From contig CAVPLC010000079.1 of NCBI GenBank assembly GCA_963705835.1, positions 124,001 through 188,000 on the forward strand: a DNA stretch of 64,000 nucleotides, given 5' to 3'. The stretch is from Palsa-504 sp963705835 (GTDB lineage: Bacteria > Actinomycetota > Actinomycetes > Streptosporangiales > Streptosporangiaceae). Positions within the stretch are counted from its first letter, which is position 1. Every line of letters starts with the position of its first letter. Of the stretch, positions 43,179-52,333 are shown piece after piece. The position numbers and the translations under genes are program-made. Under the pieces are notes generated by a model that saw nothing but the letters and a program-made list of their open reading frames with translations, was not told the DNA's origin and searched no databases.

Positions 43179-43201
43179 GACGCGGGTCTTCCGACGTTTG
43201 A

Positions 43202-43245
43202 CGCCTGCCAGCGGGCCTTGTCGGATCCCGCTGGCAGGCGGTTTT
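43202..43245 (+). terminator. Rho-independent terminator
   Basis: A perfect 14-bp stem (43202-43215 with 43227-43240) with an 11-nt loop is followed by GTTTT. It lies 24 bp after the coiled-coil gene and before the convergent phosphoesterase. Confidence 0.85.
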
Positions 43246-43735
43246 ACGTCACCGGCACGATGGTGGCCTCGGCCAGGCGGCCCCGCTCGATCCGCAGCAC
43301 GCCGAGCGTGCCGTGCGGCTGCCGCCTGCGGTCGGTCGGCGAGCCCGGGTTGAAGATCCGCAGGCCGTAGCCGGACTGGTCGAGCGGGATGTGCGAGTGC
43401 CCGAACACCACCAGGTCCGCGCCCGGGAAGGCGCGGCGCATCCGGGCCAGCCGCCCCGAGGACGGCCCGCTGTCGTGCAGCATGGCGACGCGGAGGCCGT
43501 CCAGGTCGAGTTCGGCGGTCGGCGCGGCTCCCCAGGCGGCCACGTCTTTTTCGTCGTTGTTTCCCAGCACCGCGGTTACCGGCGCGTACTGCTCCAGCTC
43601 GGCCAGCACCGAGGCCGTGCAGACGTCGCCCGCGTGCAGGATGAGGTCCGCACCGCGCAACTGGATGGCCACCCGCGGCGGGCAGGCCCGCCAGCGCCGG
43701 GGAGCGTGAGTGTCAGACAGCACAACAACCCGCAC
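43244..43735 (-). CDS. YfcE/MJ0936-type metallophosphoesterase
   Basis: A 163-residue metal phosphodiesterase. Metal motifs: VVLSDTHAPRRW, LILHAGDVCT, AVLGNNDEKD, MLHDSG and VFGHSHIP, followed by NPGSPTDRRRQP. Substrate unknown; relatives hydrolyse small phosphodiesters. Confidence 0.92.
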   Translation of the reverse strand: MRVVVLSDTHAPRRWRACPPRVAIQLRGADLILHAGDVCTASVLAELEQYAPVTAVLGNNDEKDVAAWGAAPTAELDLDGLRVAMLHDSGPSSGRLARMRRAFPGADLVVFGHSHIPLDQSGYGLRIFNPGSPTDRRRQPHGTLGVLRIERGRLAEATIVPVT

Positions 43736-43907
43736 GGCACCATCCTCCCCTGCTTTCGCTACGCGTTCCCGTCGCGGCAGCCCGTTTCAAACCAATGAAA
43801 AGCGGCTCTGTACTGGTTCTATCGGGTACAACGTCACTCTCATTGACTGCGGGGCGCGGCTCACGGGGGGTGCTGGGGTGCCCGGCGGTCGCGCCGGCGG
43901 CGTTGGG

Positions 43908-44147
43908 CTAGTCCACGTGGCGGGGGGCGTGGTCGTGGATGGTCGGCATGAGGGAGGTCAGCGCCACGCTGGCTTCGGCCGCCGCTCTTCGCTGTCTGTC
44001 GCTGGCCTCGGCCTGGGCCGCCGCGGCGGCCAGCCGTGCCTCGGCGTGCCTGCGGCGGCGGCCTCGCTTGACCATCTTGACCGCGCGATCGACGGCCAGC
44101 AGCAGCGCGACGAACAGGACAACTCCGGCAGCGAGCAGCATAGGCAC
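43908..44147 (-). CDS. Small membrane protein of unknown function
   Basis: About 79 residues: one membrane helix (MLLAAGVVLFVALLLAVDRA) near the N-terminus, a very basic KMVKRGRRRRH stop-transfer, then an Ala-rich helix and the ending LMPTIHDHAPRHVD, a conserved tail in actinobacterial homologues. GGAAAG precedes the GTG at 44147; ATG at 44141 and a GTG at 44153 are alternatives. Confidence 0.65.
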   Translation of the reverse strand: MPMLLAAGVVLFVALLLAVDRAVKMVKRGRRRRHAEARLAAAAAQAEASDRQRRAAAEASVALTSLMPTIHDHAPRHVD

Positions 44148-44391
44148 GGGCACTTTCCGTCTCGTCGTCACAGAAACATTCCGAATGCCCAGTAAAGCCG
44201 CTGGCGACACGATTCTCCAAAACGCCCTTATCCGGTTAAGCCGGGCGGCCACGGTTTTCTGACTGCTACGATGCTCGCTCCGGCGCCCAAGTGCGCCGGG
44301 GGACGAAAGGGGAAGTGGGGCCGCCCGGTTGAACGGGCTGGGCGGCCCGATATACCGTGCCGCTGGGCCTCAGGGGCGGAGCTGGCCGGCC

Positions 44392-44910
44392 TCACTGGCG
44401 GAGCTGGCCGAGGAGCCAGGCTGGGCCGAGGACGGTCGCGCCCGCCGCCGTGCACCTGTCGCGCAGCTCACGGTCGGCGGTCACGACGAAACGGCGGCCG
44501 GGGAGCTCTCGCACCAGGGCGACGATCTCGTCGTCGCCGGAGCCGCGGGCCTGTACCACGCGGACCCGCGCGTGCTCGTCCGCCTCGATCCTGGCGGCGG
44601 CGGGCCGGGCGGCGCCCTCGAGCACCATGACCCATTCCGGCGGGGCGGTGTCGCCGGGCGGGGCGGTGTCGCCGGGCGGGGCGGTGTCGCCGGGCGGGGC
44701 GGTGTCGCCGGGCAGGACGGGCCGGCCGCTGGCCGCCAGCGCGGCGATCTCGGCGTGCAGGCGAACCGCGGCGCCGGCCCGGTCCCGCCACCAGCCGTCG
44801 GGACGCGAACCCATCACGTTGGCCACGTCCACCACGATCGTGGCCCGATGCTCGCTGATCCTGGTCTCCTTTGACCCAAATGGCCACCGTAAGCTGGCCG
44901 CATGGCACAC
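44392..44910 (-). CDS. NYN/PIN-like nuclease-domain protein
   Basis: The domain begins ATIVVDVANVMGSRPDGWWRDR, with the acidic D and N of the NYN fold, and continues VQARGSGDDEIVALVREL, FVVTADRELRDRC, the usual DD and D-E residues of a predicted RNase. An 18-bp repeat adds four GDTAPP units (about residues 68-91). The only standard start is the ATG at 44910, which overlaps the divergent sppA start, while AAAGGAG lies 6 nt before an ATC codon at 44859, so a non-standard start is possible. Target RNA unknown. Confidence 0.75.
   Translation of the reverse strand: MCHAASLRWPFGSKETRISEHRATIVVDVANVMGSRPDGWWRDRAGAAVRLHAEIAALAASGRPVLPGDTAPPGDTAPPGDTAPPGDTAPPEWVMVLEGAARPAAARIEADEHARVRVVQARGSGDDEIVALVRELPGRRFVVTADRELRDRCTAAGATVLGPAWLLGQLRQ
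44642..44713 (-). repeat. In-frame 18-bp tandem repeat in the NYN gene
   Basis: Four copies of GGGGCGGTGTCGCCGGGC (44642, 44660, 44678 and 44696) encode GDTAPP repeats. The copies are almost identical, so the array is young. Confidence 0.95.
44890..44895 (+). promoter_or_regulatory. Leaderless -10 box of sppA
   Basis: TAAGCT ends 6 nt before the ATG at 44902. TTGACC lies 13 bp further up, too close for a normal -35. Confidence 0.45.
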
Positions 44911-46629
44911 GCGAACCTAGTCTGGCCGGTCGTCGAACAGATCTCCAGGCTACGGCAGCGCCAGACGGCGCCGCTGATCCTCGAACTCGACCTGACCGAC
45001 GGCGTTCCCGAGGGGCCGGCGACCGATCCGCTGTCCGCGGTCCTTTCCATGCGCAAGATCCGGCTGCCCGACCTGATCGAGGGGCTGCGCCGGGCCCGGA
45101 ACGACAACCGGGTCCGCGCGCTGGTGGTCAAGGTCGGCGGTGGCCGGCTCGGGCTGGCCCGGATGCAGGAAATACGCGAGGCGGTGGCCGGTTTCCGCGA
45201 GTCGGGCAAGCTGTCGGTGGCCTGGGCCGAGACGTTCGGCGAGTTCACGCACGGGAACCTGCCGTACTACCTGGCCACCGCGTTCGACCGGATCTACCTG
45301 CAGCCGTCCGGCTCCGTCGGGCTCACCGGCGTCGCGGTCGAGCAGCTGTTCCTGCACGACGCGCTGGCCAAGATCGGCGTCGGCTTCCAGAGCGCCAAGC
45401 GGTACGAGTACAAGACGGCCGCCGACCAGCTCACCGAGCGCGGCTTCACCGGACCCGCGCGCGAGGCCGCCGAACGCCTCGCGGTCTCGGTCGTCGAGCA
45501 GATCAGCGCGGCCATCGCCGAGCGCCGCGGCCGGTCCGTGCAGGACGCCCGCGCGCTGCTCGACCGGGGCCCGTTCCTGGCCGACGACGCGCTCGCCGAG
45601 GGCCTGGTCGACGCGCTCGGATACCGCGACGAGGTGTACGCGGACGTCCGCAAGGAGGCGGGCGCCGACGCGGTGCTGCAGTACGTCGGGCGCTACCAGC
45701 GCGCCCACATGCTGGCCCAGCGGGCGCGCCGGCTGCCGAACCCGCGGGAGCGGTTCGTCGCCGTGATCTACGCGACCGGCCCGATCAGGCAGGGCCGCAG
45801 CAGCCGGGGCCCGGTGGGCGGCGGCGCCATGGGCTCGGACACGGTGGCGGCCGCGCTGCGGTCGGCGGCGTCGGACGAGCGGGTGCGCGCCGTGCTGATG
45901 CGCGTCAACAGCCCGGGCGGTTCGGCCGTGGCGTCGGACACGATCTGGCGCGAGGTGGTCAGGACCCGCGGCGCGGGCAAGCCGGTCGTGGTGTCGATGA
46001 GCGACGTGGCCGCCTCCGGCGGGTACTACATCTCGATGGCCGCCGACGTCATCGTCGCCCAGCCCGGCACGCTCACCGGATCGATCGGCGTGATCGTCGG
46101 CAAGCCGGTGCTCGAGGAGGCGCTGGGCCGGGCGGGCATCACCACCGACTCGGTGGCCGAGGGCGCCCGGGCGACCATGTTCGCCCCCACGCACCCGTTC
46201 ACCGAGGACGAGTGGGAGCGGATCAACGCCTGGCTCGACGTCATCTACCGCGACTTCACGCAGAAGGCGGCCGCGGGCCGGCGGATGCCGGTGGAGCGGA
46301 TGCACGAGCTGGCCCGCGGCCGGGTCTGGACCGGCGCCGACGCCGCCGCGAACGGGCTCGTCGACGAGCTCGGCGGGATGGCGGCCGCGGCCGAGATCGC
46401 CCGCCGGCGCGCGGGCCTGCCCCCCGGCGCCCCGGCCCGGCTCTACCCCCGGCTGTCCCCCCTCGACCAGCTCCGGCCGCCGGAGTCCAGCGAATCGCGC
46501 CCCGCGGCGGCCGCCGCGCTGAACTTCGGGTTCGCCGACGGCTGGGGCCCAGCCTGGCGCCTGGCGGCCCGCGCCGGCCTCCCGCCGTACGGACCGCTGA
46601 TGCTGCCGGGCACCTGGACAATCAATTGA
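44902..46629 (+). CDS. sppA: Signal peptide peptidase SppA, 67-kDa type
   Basis: Self-compartmented serine protease that degrades signal peptides. Both catalytic residues of the Ser/Lys dyad are visible: Lys171 in YEYKTAADQL and Ser372 in DVAASGGYYIS. Also VNSPGGSAVASDTI, PGTLTGSIGV and FAPTHPFT. 575 residues with two repeated SppA domains; no clear N-terminal membrane anchor is seen, unlike E. coli SppA. Confidence 0.93.
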   Translation: MAHANLVWPVVEQISRLRQRQTAPLILELDLTDGVPEGPATDPLSAVLSMRKIRLPDLIEGLRRARNDNRVRALVVKVGGGRLGLARMQEIREAVAGFRESGKLSVAWAETFGEFTHGNLPYYLATAFDRIYLQPSGSVGLTGVAVEQLFLHDALAKIGVGFQSAKRYEYKTAADQLTERGFTGPAREAAERLAVSVVEQISAAIAERRGRSVQDARALLDRGPFLADDALAEGLVDALGYRDEVYADVRKEAGADAVLQYVGRYQRAHMLAQRARRLPNPRERFVAVIYATGPIRQGRSSRGPVGGGAMGSDTVAAALRSAASDERVRAVLMRVNSPGGSAVASDTIWREVVRTRGAGKPVVVSMSDVAASGGYYISMAADVIVAQPGTLTGSIGVIVGKPVLEEALGRAGITTDSVAEGARATMFAPTHPFTEDEWERINAWLDVIYRDFTQKAAAGRRMPVERMHELARGRVWTGADAAANGLVDELGGMAAAAEIARRRAGLPPGAPARLYPRLSPLDQLRPPESSESRPAAAAALNFGFADGWGPAWRLAARAGLPPYGPLMLPGTWTIN

Positions 46630-46640
46630 CCGAACGGTCC

Positions 46641-47150
46641 ATGGCTCGACTCTCCCAGGCAGACTGGGCGGGGGCCTGGGATTCGTGGGCGGGGTCGGTC
46701 ACGCTGGTGACGGTGGCGGACGGGCGCGATGACGTGGGGGCGACGGTCGGGGCGTTCTGCCCGGTGTCGACCGATCCGCCGCTGGTGCTGGTGTCGCTGA
46801 TGACCGGGTCGTATCTGGCCGAGGTGCTGGGGCGGGAGGAGGCGCCCGCCACCGGGTTCGCGGTCGTCCTGCTGGCGGCCGGGCAGCGGGTGCTGGCCGG
46901 GCGGTTCGCGGCGGCGGGCCGGCCGGGAGTGCGGCTGATGCTCGATGACGTGCCGCACCGGCGGGGCCCGGCCTGCGGCGCGCTGATCGTCGAGGGCGGG
47001 CTCGCCGCGATGGAGTGCGCGACCGTGCAGCGGATCCCGGCCGGAGACCACCTCCTGGTCGTCGCGCGCGTCACAGGCGTCCCTTACGTGACGGACTCGG
47101 GCGAGCCCCTTATCCGTTTCCGGCGCCGTTACCTGTCCTCTAAGCTCTAG
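46641..47150 (+). CDS. Flavin reductase-like domain protein
   Basis: A 169-residue split-barrel flavin reductase. SVTLVTVADGRDDVGATVGAF, VSTDPPLVLVSLMTGSYL and FAVVLLAAGQRVLAGRF match the FMN-binding domain of two-component monooxygenase reductases. ATG 46641 is used; an in-frame TTG at 46626 overlaps the sppA stop. No oxygenase component is adjacent, so its partner is unknown. Confidence 0.85.
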   Translation: MARLSQADWAGAWDSWAGSVTLVTVADGRDDVGATVGAFCPVSTDPPLVLVSLMTGSYLAEVLGREEAPATGFAVVLLAAGQRVLAGRFAAAGRPGVRLMLDDVPHRRGPACGALIVEGGLAAMECATVQRIPAGDHLLVVARVTGVPYVTDSGEPLIRFRRRYLSSKL

Positions 47151-47163
47151 CGTGTGAGTTCCG

Positions 47164-47946
47164 ATGCCTGACTTCGATACCAGCGTGGCGCACGTCGCCC
47201 GGGTGTATGACTACTGGCTGGGCGGCAAGGACAACTTCGCGGCCGACCGGGCCGCCGGGGATCAGGCGATCCAGGCCTTCCCGAACATCCCGTTGTCCGC
47301 CCGCGCCAACCGTGCCTACCTGGCGCGTGTGGTGCGGTTCCTGGCCGGGGAGGCCGGTATCCGCCAGTTCCTGGACATCGGCACGGGCATTCCCACCGCC
47401 AATCACACCCACCAGGTGGCCCAGTCGGTCGCGCCGGAGAGCCGGGTGGTGTACGTCGACAACGACCCGGTCGTGCTGTTGCACGCCCGCGCGCTGCTGG
47501 CCAGCCATCCGGCCGGGGCCACCGACTATGTGGACGCCGACCTGCGTGATCCGCAGAAGATCCTAGACGACGCGAAGCGGCTGCTGGATTTCGGCCGTCC
47601 GGTCGCGGTGATGCTGATGGCGATCTTGCAGCACGTCGACGACGAGCATGACCCGTACGCGATCGTGGCCACGCTGATGGATGCGGTGCCGCCCGGGAGT
47701 TACCTGGCGCTGTCCCATCCGGCCAGCGATATCGACGCCGAGGCGATGGCCAAGATGGCCAACGTCCTCAACCAGATGATGGCCGAGAAGGTCACCTTCC
47801 GTAACCGCGACGCGGTGGCCGGATTCTTCGACGGGCTGGAGCTGGTAGAGCCGGGACTGGTACAGGCGTCGAAATGGCGGCCCACCTCCGAGATGGAGGC
47901 CGCCAGCCCGGCCGCCCTGTGGGCCGGGGTGGCCCGCAAGCCGTGA
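47164..47946 (+). CDS. SAM-dependent methyltransferase, DUF574/SAV2177 type (copy 1)
   Basis: 260 residues. HVARVYDYWLGGKDNFAADR is the family start, then QFLDIGTGIPTANHTHQVAQ with the SAM motif and YVDNDPVVLLHARALL. The C-terminal LALSHPASDIDAEAM and ASPAALWAGVARKP are typical of this actinobacterial family, whose acceptor is not known. The next gene, after 9 bp, is a close paralogue. Confidence 0.92.
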   Translation: MPDFDTSVAHVARVYDYWLGGKDNFAADRAAGDQAIQAFPNIPLSARANRAYLARVVRFLAGEAGIRQFLDIGTGIPTANHTHQVAQSVAPESRVVYVDNDPVVLLHARALLASHPAGATDYVDADLRDPQKILDDAKRLLDFGRPVAVMLMAILQHVDDEHDPYAIVATLMDAVPPGSYLALSHPASDIDAEAMAKMANVLNQMMAEKVTFRNRDAVAGFFDGLELVEPGLVQASKWRPTSEMEAASPAALWAGVARKP

Positions 47947-47955
47947 GGTGACCGG

Positions 47956-48738
47956 ATGCCCGACTTTGACACCAGGGTCCCGCACATCGCGCGGGTCTAC
48001 GACTACTGGCTGGGCGGGAAGGACAACTTCGCCGCGGACCGCGAACTCGGCGAGCGGACGCTGGCGGCCTACCCGAACCTGGTGTTCTCGGTACGTGCCA
48101 ACCGCGCGTTCCTAGCCAGAACGGTCCGGTTCCTCGCCGCCGACATGGGGATCAGGCAATTCCTGGACATCGGCACCGGGATCCCGACGGCCAACAACAC
48201 CCACGAGGTCGCCCAGCGCGCGGCCCCGGAGTGCCGGATCGTCTACGTCGACAACGACCCGATCGTGCTGTCGCACGCCAAGGCGCTGCTGAAGAGCGCG
48301 CCGCAGGGCGCGTGCGCCTACATCAACGCCGACCTGCGCGATCCGGACACGATCCTGGCCGGCGCGGCGGACACCCTGGACTTCAGCAAGCCGGTCGCGG
48401 TCATGCTGATCGCGGTCCTGCATATGGTCGGGGACGACGCCGAGGCCAGCGGGATCATCAACAAGCTGATGGACGCCTGCGTACCGGGAAGCTTCATGGC
48501 GATGTCGCACCCAGCCAGCGATATCGACGCCGAGCAGATGGCCGAGATGCTCCGCCGCTTTAACGAGTCCTCGCCGGCGAAGATGACGATGCGCGACCGC
48601 GCGGGCGTGGCCCGCCTGTTCGACGGGCTCGAGCTGGTCGAACCCGGCCTGATCCGGGCCGCCGAGTGGCGGCCGGCCACCGAGCTCGAGGCGGCCAGCC
48701 CCGCGGCGCTGTGGGGCGGGGTGGCCCGCAAGCCCTAG
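47956..48738 (+). CDS. SAM-dependent methyltransferase, DUF574/SAV2177 type (copy 2)
   Basis: 260 residues, same length as copy 1 and very similar along its whole length (HIARVYDYWLGGKDNFAADR, QFLDIGTGIPTANNTHEVAQ, YVDNDPIVLSHAKALL, SPAALWGGVARKP), so the pair arose by tandem duplication. Divergence is greatest in the segments after residue 120. A hairpin follows. Confidence 0.92.
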   Translation: MPDFDTRVPHIARVYDYWLGGKDNFAADRELGERTLAAYPNLVFSVRANRAFLARTVRFLAADMGIRQFLDIGTGIPTANNTHEVAQRAAPECRIVYVDNDPIVLSHAKALLKSAPQGACAYINADLRDPDTILAGAADTLDFSKPVAVMLIAVLHMVGDDAEASGIINKLMDACVPGSFMAMSHPASDIDAEQMAEMLRRFNESSPAKMTMRDRAGVARLFDGLELVEPGLIRAAEWRPATELEAASPAALWGGVARKP

Positions 48739-48749
48739 CGGGCACGGTA

Positions 48750-48764
48750 CGGCCCTAGGGGCCG
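48750..48764. terminator. Short hairpin between convergent genes
   Basis: CGGCCC-TAG-GGGCCG, a 6-bp stem with a 3-nt loop between the methyltransferase and the BHMT-like gene. Weak evidence. Confidence 0.4.
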
Positions 48765-48769
48765 GGTTC

Positions 48770-49804
48770 CTAGAGCTCTTTGGCGAACTCCCGGTAATGC
48801 CGGCTGATCCGCTCGCTGGTGCCGTAGTAGGCGTGCCGGCTCATATCCGCGCTGAACCGGCTCGCCGGCGGCGTGCGGCCGAGGGCCTCGGCCATCGCGC
48901 GGACGTGATGGGGTGCGCAGCCGCAACAGATGCCGAAGTAGTTGACTCCGAGCGCAGCCGCCGCCGTCGTGAACGCGCCCATCTCGTAGCGGTTGGCCAG
49001 GAACGGGTCTAGCGCGGTCGGGAACGGCCGCCCACCCGGGATCAGGTCGCAATCTTGGTCGGTGAGCGATTGGAACGTTGGCTCGGCCTCTGTCGTGCGG
49101 TACGGCACCGGCAAGGCGGCGATGTAGCCGTCGCACGCGGCGCGGATTTCACCGAGTAGCGGCAGCATGGTGGCGGGCCCGCGGATGCAGTTCAGCCCGA
49201 CCACATCGGCCCCGGCGTCTTGCAGGCGACGGCAGGCCTCGCCGATCGGGACGCCGCCGCGGACGATGGGCTGGCGATGAATAGTGAGTGTGACCACCGC
49301 ATCGAGGTCGTGCGCCTTGATCGCTTCCAGCGCGAGCAATGCCTCGCCGGGATAGTCGATGGTCTCGGCGATCACGAAGTCGACGCCAGCCTCGGCGGCC
49401 CACCCGACCTGCTCGGCGAACATGTCGCGGACGGCCTGATGCGTCGCGGGATCGTCCGGGTCGTAGACGTTGGTGTTGCAGATATTGCCGGCCACCAGGG
49501 AGTCGTGCTCGGCGCCGACCTCCTTGGCGATACGCAGCGCCTGCCGGTTCAGCGGCTCGAGGTCGCCCTCGCGGCCGATCACCGCCAGCTTCTCGCGGTG
49601 GGCGTAGTAGGTGAATGCCTCAACCACGTCAGATCCGGCATGCACGTATTCTCGGTGCAGCCCGGCCACCATATCGGGCTCCTCGAGCACCACCTCGGGT
49701 ACGAACGCCCCGGCCTGCAGGTAGCCGCGCCGCTCGAACTCGAACAGATACCCCTCGGCGCAGATCACCGGTCCGGCGGCGAGCCGATCGAGAAGCTTAC
49801 CCAT
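48770..49804 (-). CDS. Homocysteine/betaine S-methyltransferase-like protein
   Basis: A 344-residue zinc methyltransferase of the BHMT/MmuM family. The zinc cysteines are in VVGLNCIRGPATML and FGICCGCAPHHVRAM. ICAEGYLFEFERRGYL, AFTYYAHREKL and VDFVIAETIDYPGEA fit betaine:homocysteine methyltransferase-like enzymes. It would move a methyl group from a betaine to homocysteine. The start at 49804 follows GGAGGTGTCGTGC. It is divergent from the dimethylglycine dehydrogenase-like gene, which could oxidise the product. Confidence 0.85.
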   Translation of the reverse strand: MGKLLDRLAAGPVICAEGYLFEFERRGYLQAGAFVPEVVLEEPDMVAGLHREYVHAGSDVVEAFTYYAHREKLAVIGREGDLEPLNRQALRIAKEVGAEHDSLVAGNICNTNVYDPDDPATHQAVRDMFAEQVGWAAEAGVDFVIAETIDYPGEALLALEAIKAHDLDAVVTLTIHRQPIVRGGVPIGEACRRLQDAGADVVGLNCIRGPATMLPLLGEIRAACDGYIAALPVPYRTTEAEPTFQSLTDQDCDLIPGGRPFPTALDPFLANRYEMGAFTTAAAALGVNYFGICCGCAPHHVRAMAEALGRTPPASRFSADMSRHAYYGTSERISRHYREFAKEL

Positions 49805-49840
49805 GCACGACACCTCCAGGTCTTATAGTCGGCAGGGTCC

Positions 49841-49859
49841 TATAGTCGGAACGACTGTA
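49841..49859. promoter_or_regulatory. Operator-like dyad in the divergent gap
   Basis: TATAGTCG-GAA-CGACTGTA is a 19-bp dyad with one mismatch pair. TATAGTCGG is repeated 17 bp upstream (49824-49832). It lies in the 85-bp gap between the two divergent catabolic genes, and a TetR gene ends the operon, so it is a candidate TetR site. Confidence 0.55.
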
Positions 49860-49889
49860 CCGGGAAAATCTAGACGCAGGGATGCCTCG

Positions 49890-52320
49890 ATGAAATCTTC
49901 CGCGCAGGTGGTCGTCATCGGCGGTGGTGTGGTTGGCGCCTCGGTCCTGTACCACCTCACCGAGCTGGGCTGGACGGATGTCGTGCTCGTCGAGCGCAAG
50001 GAGCTCACCGCCGGCTCGACCTGGCACGCCGCGGGCGGCATGCACACGCTCAACGGTGACCCCAATGTCGCGAAGCTGCAGCAGTACACCGTCGGGCTGT
50101 ACCGCGAGATCGAGCAGCGCTCCGGCCAGAACTGCTCCATCCACATGACTGGCGGACTGACGCTGGCCGGCGACCGGGAGCGGATGGACTGGCTGCGGAT
50201 GGCCCAGGCCCGCGGCCGTTACCTCGGCATGGATATGGAGATCATCTCGGCGGCCGAGGCCAAGCGGATGTTCCCGCTTCTGGAGGAGCAGTACTTCATC
50301 GGTGCGCTCTTCGACCGGGCCGAGGGTCACGTCGACCCGACCGGGGTCACCCGGGCCTACGCCGGCTGCGCGCGGCAGGCCGGCGCCGAGATCTACCAGC
50401 ACACCTGGGTGAGCGACCTTCGTCAGCGCCCCGACGGCACGTGGGACGTCATCACCGACTCCGGCGAGATCCACGCCGAGCACATCGTCAACGCCGGCGG
50501 GCTGTGGGCCCGTGAGGTGGGCCGGATGATCGGCCTGGAACTGCCCGTGCTCGCGATGGAGCACATGTACTTGATCACCGAAGACATGGCTGAGGTGGCC
50601 GAGTACAACGCGGCCACCGGACACGAGCTGCCGATGGGCATGGACTTCGACGGCGAGCTCTACATCCGCCAGGAGGGCGGCGGGATGCTGCTCGGCACGT
50701 ACGAGCAGGCGTGCGTGCCCTGGTCGCCGCGCGAGACGCCGTGGACCTTCGACCAGCAGTTGCTGGCCCCCGATCTCGACCGGATCGCCCCGTCGCTGGA
50801 GATCGCGTTCAAGCACTATCCGGCGCTGGCTGAGCGCGGGGATCAAGAAGGTGATCAACGGGCCGTTCACCTTCGCGCCGGACGGCAATCCGCTGGTCGG
50901 CCCGGTGCCCGGCGTGCGCAACTGCTGGGTGGCCTGCGCGGTGATGGCCGGTTTTTCGCAGGGCGGCGGTGTTGGCCTCACCCTCGCGCGCTGGATGGTC
51001 GACGGCGATCCGGGTGAAGACATCTGGGCGATGGACGTGGCCCGCTTCGGCAACTGGGCGAGCCTCGCCTACACCAACGCCAAGGTGCGGGAGAACTACA
51101 GCCGCCGGTTCCGTATCACCTTCCCCAACGAGGAGCTCCCGGCCGGCCGGCCGCTGCATACCACGCCCGTCTATGACCGGCTCACCGCCCACAACGCGGT
51201 CTGGGGCGCGAGCTTCGGGCTCGAGCATCCCCTGTGGTTCCAGCGGCCGGGGGAGGAGCCGCGCGAGGACGTGACGTTCCGCCGCTCCAACGCCTACCCG
51301 GTCGTCGCTGAAGAATGCACCACGGTGCGCGAACGCGTCGGGCTCACCGAGTGCTCCAACTTCGCCAAGTACCGCGTGACCGGCGCCGGCAGCGCCGACT
51401 GGCTGCAGCGGCTGTTCACCAACCGGCTGCCGCGGGTCGGCCGGATCAACCTCACCGCCGCCCTGGATCCCAGCGGTCACATCGTCGGGGAGTTTTCCGT
51501 GGCGCGGGTCGGTACCGACGATTTTTTCCTGTTCGGCTCGCAGATCGCCGAAGCGCATCACTCGCGCTGGTTCCTTGGCCACCTCGCCGATGGTGTGCGG
51601 TTCGACGTGCTGGGCTTGTCCCTGGTGGGCCTCTCGCTGGCCGGTCCGCGCGCCCGCGACGTGCTGCAATCGGTCACCGACGCTTCTCTGGCCACCGAGA
51701 ATTACCCGTTCATGACGTTCCGCCGGATCGACGTCGGGATGATCCCCGCCTACGTCGGCCGGATGACCTACACCGGGGATCTTGGCTACGAGATCTGGGT
51801 CGCACCGGAGTACCAGCGAGCACTGTTCGATCTGCTGTGGCAGGCCGGGCAGCCATACGGCATCGGCCTGTTCGGGTTCCGGGCGTTGATGTCGCTGCGC
51901 ATGGAGAAGATGTTCGGTACGTGGGCGCGCGAGTACCGTCCGATCTACACGCCGGTGCAGGCGCGAATGCACCGATCGCTCAAGCTCGATCACGACTTCA
52001 TCGGCCGCGCTGCGGTGGAGGCGGAGCTGGCGCGCGGCCCGGCTCGAACGCTCGGCTACTTCGACATCACCCCCGATCCGGCGGAACCGGCCGACGTCCT
52101 CGGCGACGAGCCGATCTGGCACGACGGGGCGGTGGTGGGCTGGGTGACGTCCGGCGCGTATGCGCATTACAGCCGCCGCTCGCTAGCGTTCGGCTACGTG
52201 CCGAGCGAGCTCGCGGTGCCCGGCGCGATGTTCGAGGTGGAGATCATCGGCCAGCGCCGTCCGGCGAGATTGCTACCCGAACCGGTGCTCGACCCGGCGG
52301 GCCAGCGCATGCGCGCCTAA
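49890..52320 (+). CDS. FAD-dependent dimethylglycine/sarcosine dehydrogenase-like protein, frameshifted
   Basis: About 810 residues if one base is removed. The N-terminal half is a DAO-type flavoprotein: VVVIGGGVVGASVLYHL, AGSTWHAAGGMHTLN, HVDPTGVTRAYAG, HIVNAGGLWAREVG. After a frameshift at the GGGG run 50838-50841 (one G too many) the other frame gives KKVINGPFTFAPDGNPLVGP and a GcvT-like folate domain (TECSNFAKYRVTG, GRMTYTGDLGYEIWVAPEYQ). The protein should demethylate dimethylglycine or sarcosine, passing formaldehyde to tetrahydrofolate. Start at 49890; TetR follows after 13 bp. Confidence 0.85.
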
Positions 52321-52333
52321 TGGGACGACACTG

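Noticed and set aside
44871..46640. Plus-strand frame of over 500 codons running through sppA in another frame
   Set aside because: It is Arg/Ala-rich without motifs, while the overlapping frame encodes complete SppA. Only its final part (46641-47150) is a real gene.
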